From a virus: a stretch of 64,000 nucleotides of DNA. The translations under genes and the position numbers were made by a program. This document shows positions 57,673 to 64,000 of the stretch, one piece after another (position 1 is the stretch's first letter; every line of letters starts with the position of its first letter). The stretch covers positions 62,001 to 126,000 of the IMG/VR virus record IMGVR_UViG_3300036939_000082. One strand, given 5' to 3'. The notes beneath the pieces are model-generated. The model saw only the letters and a list, made by a program, of their open reading frames with translations, was not told the origin of the DNA and searched no databases.

Positions 57673-57674
57673 TT

Positions 57675-60059
57675 TTAGAAGCCTCCCGGTATTTCTTCTG
57701 TAATTTCCATTGGTCTTGTTTTCGGAGACTGCAATTTTGCTTTTTGGGTAGAAGGTTTTGAGGGCTTTGCTAACGACTCAAAGTCGATCAAGTTTCTGCA
57801 TTTAAAGCGATCGACCAATATTATAGCGTTAACTTGTTTTTGCCCTCCTCCGTCGTACATCGCTTGTAACTCGCTCGCACTAAATACGTCCGTCAGCGGA
57901 ATTGCGTTTGTCTCTAAATACGCTATTCCGTTTTGGACTTGATAACCACAAAGCCATTCTTTGATTGTTTCTACCGAGTAAATGCTACTACTAGGATCGT
58001 CTTTAATCTTAGTAGTAATTTTTGCTTCTTCGCTTACTGCCTGAGTTTTAGACTTAGATATCCCGACTTCGATTGCAGCAATATCTTCTTTTGTTAGAAG
58101 GAGTTCTGCTATCACTTTCAACCTAGTTTCAATTTTTTCTAGGGCTGACAAATTTCCTTCTCGGTAATATCCAGCTATCTTGTCTAGTTCGCAGGAGCAG
58201 TCGATCGCCCGGTCTATAATCGCATCTGCTTCCTTTTGACTGGGGACAACAGATCGGACAATTACCTGAGCATCGGCTGCATTCTTGAAATAATAGAGGC
58301 ACAACCATTCTTTGCCGGAAACTGACGCCAGATAATCCGCAAGTTGAGGAAATTCAACTGACATTTCCTTGAGTACGGATTGAACTTTAGATCCATCTTC
58401 GATCGCCCGATATCCCTTTAACAGCAATTCATCTGCCTTGGTTATCTCTCCTTCCGAGAAAGTTATCTCAACTCTTTCAGCTTCTGGTTCTTGGATTTCA
58501 GGTTGAGACAGCGCTTTTAGATCGAGCCTTAATCTATACAGCTTTGTTTTGGCATTGTTTACTGCTTTTATTTCACTCTCGCACTGCTTTTTTACGGCGT
58601 TACTTATTGTAGCTAAGGCTGGATCTACGCCTAATTCTTTTTTCTTAGCTTCGAGGACATCTACCGCTTTCTGATACTCGACCTCAGCTTCTGCTACTTT
58701 GTCTTCTAGGGTTAGCGGGGTCGGCACCGCAGGTAGTGTTTCTGTCAAATCTTTCTGGGCGAACCGATCTATATCCAGCTCGACTGTGCGATCTTTGTCT
58801 ACTGGTTCAATAAGAACAACCGGGTTTTCGATTTCAACAACTGAACAATCGCTTTTTTCGAGAGGCAGGGATTTGACGTAACTGCGCAAAATTAAATTTT
58901 GGGTTTCGTCTGGCTGAGCCTTAAAAATTTCTACTTTCTCTTCAACCGGAAGTCCTAGGAACGCTTCAAGCGAGAGCTTGGGCTGCATTTCTGCTGCGGC
59001 GAATTCTTGACCGTCTTTGTAAGCCTTGCCTACTTCTTTTGTTAGCTCGTCAATTTGCTTCTGAAGAACTTGCGCTGTTTCCGTTTTAGCCTTTTCCACA
59101 GCCAAGGAAACCTTCTCTGCGTTACCAGACTCATCCAAGAGATACAAAAGCTCGGGGATTGGACTACCTTTTTTACCTTTAATGATTTGCTTTTTCGGCA
59201 CTTCTACTAAGCGACCGTCCAATAGCAACACCAAAGCCTTATCATCGGCAAGAAGGGCTTTAAATATTCCGCACCTGTTGTAGTGTTCAACTTCATCTCC
59301 CTGTATCAAACAGGGTTCGTGTAACTTGGGAGCTTTTTGTTCTTTGAGAGCGACGGTTCCGCGCGGGATTTCTTTCTCTTCCCCGGAACAATCAACCCTT
59401 ACTTTTATTGAATCAGTGTCGGGACAGTAATCGACAACTTCTGCTCGATATGTGGCGTGGTTTTCCTTGAATTCGACGCGATCGCAGTCGGGAACGGAAT
59501 GCAATTTTATCAGTCTTCCTATGTCCGAGGGTTTAACGCCGTTCTTTTCGACACCATCTTTTTCCTTGATGGTAATTTCGACCAGTTCGGCTAATATACT
59601 TCCTGCCACATCAATTTTTTTGGCGATCGGATCTTGTAGCACCCCTGGGAATTGGACTTTTGACAAAGTATCTGGAAGTTTGTCCATGATTGCATTTGCC
59701 GTGTCAAAACCCGTGTTTCCAAGAATGAAGTGAATGTCCTCTTCTACATCTTCAAGCTGCTGCGTGTAGTCCCACAGTCTGCGACCTTTCTCTATATCTT
59801 TCCGCAGCGCTGGGCTAAAATTCTGTTTGATAAATCTTTGAGCTTGTTTGGTTTCTTGAGAGGCTTCTGCCAAATTCAAAATTCTGCGAGAAACTTTTCC
59901 TATTTTCAAGAAATGTTCTTTAACCGTTTCTATTACCTGTGCTGTATCCGCAGCGATGGTTGCGAGCAATTGTTCTGCGTCGATCGTCCAGTCTTGAACT
60001 GGATTTAACTCGGAAACAACAGGGGAGGCTACTTGACAATCGAGTTCGATATCCTTCAT
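57675..60059 (-). CDS. Large protein with SH3-like segments and coiled coil
   Basis: A 794-residue protein from ATG 60059 (MKDIELDC); the longer frame to 60104 would start in a hairpin. N-terminal 130 residues are helical. Residues of about 200-300 hold two beta-barrel-like units (AEVVDYCPDTDSIKVRVDC and ALLADDKALVLLLDGRLVEVP), similar to Tudor/SH3 folds. Later are coiled-coil stretches (AEVEYQKAVDVLEAKKKEL) and a C-terminal helical part with repeated WLC motifs. No family recognised. It lies between fibres and the ThyA unit. Confidence 0.6.
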   Translation of the reverse strand: MKDIELDCQVASPVVSELNPVQDWTIDAEQLLATIAADTAQVIETVKEHFLKIGKVSRRILNLAEASQETKQAQRFIKQNFSPALRKDIEKGRRLWDYTQQLEDVEEDIHFILGNTGFDTANAIMDKLPDTLSKVQFPGVLQDPIAKKIDVAGSILAELVEITIKEKDGVEKNGVKPSDIGRLIKLHSVPDCDRVEFKENHATYRAEVVDYCPDTDSIKVRVDCSGEEKEIPRGTVALKEQKAPKLHEPCLIQGDEVEHYNRCGIFKALLADDKALVLLLDGRLVEVPKKQIIKGKKGSPIPELLYLLDESGNAEKVSLAVEKAKTETAQVLQKQIDELTKEVGKAYKDGQEFAAAEMQPKLSLEAFLGLPVEEKVEIFKAQPDETQNLILRSYVKSLPLEKSDCSVVEIENPVVLIEPVDKDRTVELDIDRFAQKDLTETLPAVPTPLTLEDKVAEAEVEYQKAVDVLEAKKKELGVDPALATISNAVKKQCESEIKAVNNAKTKLYRLRLDLKALSQPEIQEPEAERVEITFSEGEITKADELLLKGYRAIEDGSKVQSVLKEMSVEFPQLADYLASVSGKEWLCLYYFKNAADAQVIVRSVVPSQKEADAIIDRAIDCSCELDKIAGYYREGNLSALEKIETRLKVIAELLLTKEDIAAIEVGISKSKTQAVSEEAKITTKIKDDPSSSIYSVETIKEWLCGYQVQNGIAYLETNAIPLTDVFSASELQAMYDGGGQKQVNAIILVDRFKCRNLIDFESLAKPSKPSTQKAKLQSPKTRPMEITEEIPGGF

Positions 60060-60082
60060 AATATTACCTGAATGTCTTTTTT

Positions 60083-60124
60083 TTCTGCGGAGTCGCTCCT
60101 CCAAGAGCGCCCGCTTTTTTTTAG
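60083..60124 (+). terminator. Plus-strand terminator-like hairpin
   Basis: GCGG...GCTC pairs with GAGC...CCGC, followed by eight T residues on the plus strand. Both flanking genes are leftward, so it may be a stray rightward stop, or the stem may act in the leftward leader. Confidence 0.5.
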
Positions 60125-60171
60125 TCTACCAGAATGCCCTAAAAAGATCCACTAATCATACTTAAAATTTG

Positions 60172-61134
60172 CTATGGCTTGAGCAGCCCGATTGCCATTA
60201 AATCGTCAATTAAGGCTTTCAGGCTCTCTGCCAGCCTTGCTGTCGTGACTGTGGATGTTACGAAACTTTGACGGTTGGGGTTTCCTGTAGGCGAAACCCA
60301 CCCCATAGCCGACGGGTTGCTGCCGGAGATTACGCGCCCGTAGGCATCAACCACAACTCTTCCGTATGTAGCTGGCGTCACTCCAGTAATTGCCAAGTCG
60401 ATCGCGTCCGGCGCAACAGCAATCCGAGAGCTAGAGGCGCTCACAACTTCTAAAGCTTGTCCGGAATTGATTAACCCGTTACCCCCGATTAGCTGTCCCG
60501 CAGCCGAAACTTGAGTGAAAGTTAGGGGTGTGGTGTTGAGGGAGATCGTCCCGGAAGTGATTAGCGCAAATCCCCGGTTCCTGTTTACCACCCCTTCAGA
60601 AACAAAGCAGTACATCCCTTTCAGAACTAGACCCGAAGTGTTGGCGTCGGTTGCTCTAGTTAAAGTCCAGGCAACAGTAGCAGACCCAATATTGGTAACG
60701 GTGTAAATTCCATTTTGCAGTGCTGAAGTTTGGTTCCAAACCAATACCCGATCGCCCAAAGCTAGCGGAATTGTGTCAATGGTAACAACTGACAGCGCGC
60801 CCGTATTGGTAAGTACGTTGTTTGCGAAGGATGCAGCGAGATTTCCGGTAGTGGCAACCCTGACGGAAGCTTTGATATCCAGTCCGGACAGGGCGACATC
60901 TATATTGACTTCTGTCTGAGTCAACCGTTTCTGAAGCTCGACGATTGCCGCTGCGTTTGCAACTACCGCCTCGGTCAAAACTTCTCTAGCTAAAGGGAAT
61001 CCGCCAGCCTGAATTCCATCGTGAACTACGGCTGTCTTTTTTTGGGTGTCTACAGTGATCTGTCCTTCTAAACCTTTAAAGACTTGGTTTTTAGCGGTAT
61101 CTCCCCGGAAATGTTTGACAATGCCGATACTCAT
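60172..61134 (-). CDS. Tail fibre protein C
   Basis: A 320-residue fibre. Its N-terminus (MSIGIVKHFRGDTAKNQVF, with GLEGQITVDTQKKTAVVHDG) is a typical phage fibre attachment domain shared with 61810. The shaft module (PLALGDRVLVWNQTSALQNGIY, then TRATDANTSG) is the same as in fibres A, B and D. The C-terminal ends with VTTARLAESLKALIDDLMAIG. It overlaps nothing but abuts the 61135 gene. Confidence 0.8.
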   Translation of the reverse strand: MSIGIVKHFRGDTAKNQVFKGLEGQITVDTQKKTAVVHDGIQAGGFPLAREVLTEAVVANAAAIVELQKRLTQTEVNIDVALSGLDIKASVRVATTGNLAASFANNVLTNTGALSVVTIDTIPLALGDRVLVWNQTSALQNGIYTVTNIGSATVAWTLTRATDANTSGLVLKGMYCFVSEGVVNRNRGFALITSGTISLNTTPLTFTQVSAAGQLIGGNGLINSGQALEVVSASSSRIAVAPDAIDLAITGVTPATYGRVVVDAYGRVISGSNPSAMGWVSPTGNPNRQSFVTSTVTTARLAESLKALIDDLMAIGLLKP

Positions 61135-61329
61135 TTAGAGTTCTCCTCCATCAATTGTTGTATCGCCCAAGTCCAAAAAGTTTACAATTTGATTTCCTTG
61201 CTGCGACACTACTTGAGCCAGCAATTTTCGCACCAATTCGGCGTGAACTTCGGAATTAGGCGCGATCGGTTGAATGTTAGGAGTAGAATTGCCCGTGAGG
61301 TCGATCGACACGATTGATGGAACTAGCAT
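61135..61329 (-). CDS. Small fibre-associated protein
   Basis: A 64-residue protein that ends in LGDTTIDGGEL. The IDGG end recurs in the 61444 gene (ITLDGGVL) and in fibre D (VIDGGVM), so these share a C-terminal tag. It ends next to the start of fibre C. A chaperone or a shaft-tip module is possible. Confidence 0.6.
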   Translation of the reverse strand: MLVPSIVSIDLTGNSTPNIQPIAPNSEVHAELVRKLLAQVVSQQGNQIVNFLDLGDTTIDGGEL

Positions 61330-61443
61330 TGTATCACCCCGCTAATAACAGCGAACAAACTTTGGCGGACAAAATTATTGACGATTCTTTTATCTTTCCA
61401 AAAACATTATTTTTTGTCATTTTACTTCTTTTAGTGCAGGCAT

Positions 61444-61656
61444 TTAAAGCACTCCGCCGTCTAACGTGATATCTTGAAATATGTTGTCAATACCTTGAAT
61501 GTCTGTCATGTCGTGAAGATGTACGGCATTTGCTTTTGCAGACAAATCAGTCTCGAGTTTTCCTACCGTAACAACCGAATTAGGAGTATTTAATTGCTCT
61601 ACATTTTCGATAGGATTTCCGTCCATATCGATGGCAGCGCCAAAAGTTATTGCCAT
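61444..61656 (-). CDS. Small fibre-associated protein
   Basis: A 70-residue protein. MDGNPIENVEQLNTPNSVVTVGKLETDLSAKA resembles an N-terminal fibre repeat region (in pieces), and it ends with ITLDGGVL. It looks like a short fibre without a shaft domain, related to the 61135 gene. Confidence 0.6.
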   Translation of the reverse strand: MAITFGAAIDMDGNPIENVEQLNTPNSVVTVGKLETDLSAKANAVHLHDMTDIQGIDNIFQDITLDGGVL

Positions 61657-61809
61657 AGAAATCGGTTGTTCGTTTCAAATAAAACTACTGTCTGCGTTAA
61701 CTGCTCGTTATGCAAAAAAAGTACAAATACTTAGAAATACCTTAATACTCGTGTTTGCATCATTTTTTTAGTTGACGCCCAAGCTGTACAGGGAAGCACA
61801 AGATTTAGA

Positions 61810-62688
61810 TCACATTACCCCGCCATCAATAACAGACAGTTCTTGCTGCACGAACGCGCAACTAGCAATTTCATTGGTTGCAGCACCTGCGATTGCTGTT
61901 GGAACAGTTCCGAAATCAGCTAGCGTACTGGGATTTTTGCCTGCAGTTGCCCTGCCGTAGGCATCAATCGTGATTATTCTGTACTCGCCAGGAGTAATTG
62001 CGGTAGTTGCTAAGTCGATCGCGTCTGCTGACACGACAATTCTTTGATTGGAAGCGCTTGCTACATTCAGCGTATTTCCATTTTTGGTTAGACCGTCACC
62101 GGGGGTGATCTGGCCTGCACCGCTGAACTGGGTAAATACTAGCGGAGTTGTATCGAGGGCGATCGGGTTTTTGGTTGCTAGCGTAAATCCAATACTGGCG
62201 TTTGCAGCACCTTCTGTAACGTAAGTGTACGTTCCCGACGGCATTTCAGAGCTAATGTCTGCGTCTGCATCGCGGATCAAAGTCCAAGGAACCGAAGCGG
62301 AACCGGGGTTGACCACCCGAAAGATCCCGTTTTGAGTTGCAGCGGTTTGATTCTTGACCAAAACGCGATCGTTTGCTGCTAGCAACACCTCGTCGATTGT
62401 TAGAGCTGCTAGCGTCCCAGTATTTGTCAGAGTCTTGTTGGCGTAGGACGCAGAGAGGTTGCCCGTTGTTGCAACCCGACAAGCAGCTTTAGTATTTAAT
62501 CCTTGAACAGCACTTCCAACAGCGTCAACAACAAAAGCGCGATCGGCGACTATTATACCGCCTGGAGTCGCTCCGTCTTGAACCCTCAGAGCCTTGAGTC
62601 CGGTGTCTAGAATTACTTCTCCCAACAAGCCCGTGTAGGTACTAGCTTTGTCGGTAGTTCCGCGTTTAAATAAAACTGTTGACGGCAT
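61810..62688 (-). CDS. Tail fibre protein D
   Basis: A 292-residue paralogue of fibre C. VLFKRGTTDKASTYTGLLGE and LRVQDGATPGG form the attachment part, then LLAANDRVLVKNQTAATQNGIF and DADADISSEMPSGTYTYVTEG form the shaft module. It ends with SVIDGGVM. It lies three bases after the S74 fibre gene, so they are co-transcribed. Confidence 0.8.
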   Translation of the reverse strand: MPSTVLFKRGTTDKASTYTGLLGEVILDTGLKALRVQDGATPGGIIVADRAFVVDAVGSAVQGLNTKAACRVATTGNLSASYANKTLTNTGTLAALTIDEVLLAANDRVLVKNQTAATQNGIFRVVNPGSASVPWTLIRDADADISSEMPSGTYTYVTEGAANASIGFTLATKNPIALDTTPLVFTQFSGAGQITPGDGLTKNGNTLNVASASNQRIVVSADAIDLATTAITPGEYRIITIDAYGRATAGKNPSTLADFGTVPTAIAGAATNEIASCAFVQQELSVIDGGVM

Positions 62689-62691
62689 TTA

Positions 62692-63882
62692 TTATTTCCT
62701 CGCTTCTAATACTGTAATTCGACCCCGCAGTTCTTCGTTTGCTTGAGCTAATTCCTGAACGGCTTTAATCAAAGGCGCGATCAGTTCGTCGTACCCAATG
62801 CTCAATACATCATCTCCGCCACTGCGCGAGTGATCTTGAAGTCCGCCGAAATCTAAGCCTGTAGTTTTAATTAAATCTGCGACTTCTTGAGCTATAAGCC
62901 CGTGATGGAATCGTTTTTTCTTTTGGCTGCCGTCGTGAACGATATTGGCAAGTTTGCTTCTTTCTTGCCACTCTGCCATAATTGCGTCGTAAGCCGATTT
63001 CTCTTCATCCGAAACGTCTGGTAGTAAAGGTGGTGGCATAGGAGTGCGGTAAGAATCGCGCATATCCCAGCGGTAATCTACAGGTCTTAAAGCTTTTATA
63101 AACTCAAGACCTAAAACTGTCGGTCTAATATCTGCTTTGTCTCTTGCATCCGATCGGTTTTGAACTGTTCCGAAGACAAATGTAGTTGTTGCGCTGTCGC
63201 CCAACTGCACTTGATTTGATGCGCTCACGCTAGCGCCAGCTCCTATACCCGTACAATTAACCAACCCGGCTTGATTTAAAGCAGCAAATCCAACTGCTGT
63301 ATTGTTGTTGCCTGCTGTATTTGGGTTGAGAGCTAAAGTCCCTACTGCTACGTTGCTAGAACCAGAAGTATTTTCGTTTAGCGCATACATCCCCACACCT
63401 ACATTGTTCCCCCCAGTTGTGTTTTTGTTAAGACACAAAACACCTACTGCTGCGTTTTGAGAACCTGTAGTGTTGCGGGTCAACGCAAGACCAGCTCCAA
63501 TATTGTATCCGCCCGTCGTGTTAAAAGAGAAATCTCCGCCACTTCCTATTATGGTATTGTGAACGCCTGTTGTGCTTCCACCAACAGCTCCGCCACCACT
63601 CAATAACATAAAGCAGTTGCTATTATTTTTGTTAGCAATTGCTACTCCGTTAAAAAAAGCGTTTCCATTATTATCTATAGAAGCATTTACAGATTTTATT
63701 TTTTTACCTGTTATGCCGTCAAAGGCTACAATCTTAGAGTCTACGCTTGACTCTACACCTTCAACAACGGTCGCCTTAAACGCTGTGTTTTCAGCTCGAA
63801 CTTTTGTTAGTTCCGCTGCTACCGTGTTTTGCAGCGAAGTGGTGCTAGATACCAGCAACCCAACTTGATGTTCTAAACTCAT
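62692..63882 (-). CDS. Tail fibre with S74 intramolecular chaperone
   Basis: A 396-residue protein from the ATG at 63882, with a GGAGAG Shine-Dalgarno sequence; a longer frame would start at a TTG inside it. The middle (about residues 100-230) has Asn/Gly/Thr repeats such as NTTGGNNVGVGMYALNENTSG, typical of a trimeric beta structure. The C-terminal about 150 residues are a Peptidase S74 chaperone: SDARDKADI with the Ser-Lys dyad, LRPVDYRW, GLIAQEV, and YDELIAPLIKAVQEL. It self-cleaves after trimerisation. Confidence 0.9.
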   Translation of the reverse strand: MSLEHQVGLLVSSTTSLQNTVAAELTKVRAENTAFKATVVEGVESSVDSKIVAFDGITGKKIKSVNASIDNNGNAFFNGVAIANKNNSNCFMLLSGGGAVGGSTTGVHNTIIGSGGDFSFNTTGGYNIGAGLALTRNTTGSQNAAVGVLCLNKNTTGGNNVGVGMYALNENTSGSSNVAVGTLALNPNTAGNNNTAVGFAALNQAGLVNCTGIGAGASVSASNQVQLGDSATTTFVFGTVQNRSDARDKADIRPTVLGLEFIKALRPVDYRWDMRDSYRTPMPPPLLPDVSDEEKSAYDAIMAEWQERSKLANIVHDGSQKKKRFHHGLIAQEVADLIKTTGLDFGGLQDHSRSGGDDVLSIGYDELIAPLIKAVQELAQANEELRGRITVLEARK

Positions 63883-63903
63883 ATATCTCTCCAAAACAAC
63901 AGA

Positions 63904-63928
63904 GGCCGCCCAAATAGCTTGGACGGCC
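63904..63928 (-). terminator. Leader hairpin before the S74 fibre
   Basis: On the minus strand GGCCG-CCAA pairs with TTGG-CGGCC, followed by CTCTGTTGTTTT and then the Shine-Dalgarno sequence. The ATG at 63882 is too close for a promoter in between. Confidence 0.6.
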
Positions 63929-64000
63929 GACGTAGCAAATTATTTATTTTTTATAGAGTGCTGCAAAAGCAGCACTTTCAACCCGATCGCCCGCGCAATC

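Noticed and set aside
1-64000. CRISPR array
   Set aside because: No series of evenly spaced direct repeats with unique spacers was seen. The repeated hairpins differ in spacing and lie at gene borders.
1-64000. Integrase, terminase or DNA polymerase gene
   Set aside because: I looked for these to decide between phage and prophage, but found no frame with their motifs in this window.

Overview
This window looks like a large piece of a tailed-phage genome, or of a prophage, from a cyanobacterium. The host call rests on the density of the HIP1-type octamer GCGATCGC and its close variants across the window, which is characteristic of cyanobacterial chromosomes and of elements adapted to them. 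The virus call rests on a nearly complete virion set: portal, protease/scaffold, major capsid protein, head-tail adaptors, contractile sheath, tube, tail protein I, OB-fold baseplate spike, several fibres and two lytic enzymes. A sheath plus a spike means myovirus morphology. I see no terminase, integrase, polymerase or other core replication gene, so those lie outside the window, and I cannot tell a free phage from a prophage.

Layout. Positions 1-3.9 kb: a minus-strand tail-completion-like gene, then six small plus-strand genes, each with its own promoter and intrinsic terminator (moron-like cassettes). Positions 4-10.5 kb, minus strand: portal, protease/scaffold, major capsid, a truncated capsid paralogue, an unknown and a C39-type peptidase, with a tRNA-like element at the distal end. 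Positions 10.5-30.5 kb: mostly one leftward tail block (two small paralogues, sheath, tube, TIG protein, tail protein I, large appendage proteins, fibres, GH24 lysozyme), broken by moron cassettes and a ribbon-helix-helix regulator unit. Positions 30.5-32.1 kb, plus strand: two head-tail adaptors and two small membrane proteins. Positions 32.1-39.7 kb: accessory genes, including a minimal AAA ATPase next to tandem paralogues, a portal-like fragment, a replication-protein-like gene and a decaying paralogue series. Positions 39.8-41.1 kb: a TnpB-only IS605-type element. Positions 41.1-48.5 kb, plus strand: a zinc-ribbon baseplate-assembly candidate, DUF4031, KilA-N, and the 1470-residue spike preceded by a moron flanked by two copies of the spike start. 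Positions 48.5-57.7 kb: accessory and metabolic genes (PP-loop enzyme, DEDDh exonuclease, AntA antirepressor, ParB-fold protein, ThyA-like enzyme). Positions 57.7-64 kb, minus strand: a large coiled-coil protein and a tail-fibre cluster ending in an S74 self-cleaving fibre.

Two themes tie the window together. First, many virion genes on both strands start only a few to about 40 bases after an intrinsic-terminator-like hairpin. There is no room for a promoter in that gap, so they must be reached by read-through or by regulated antitermination. Second, at several points where accessory genes or elements sit against another gene, one edge carries a short, diverged second copy of the end of that neighbouring gene. 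This looks like recombination between related alleles that keeps both edges. Together with repeated small paralogue families, it suggests a genome that gains and tolerates cassettes at many positions.
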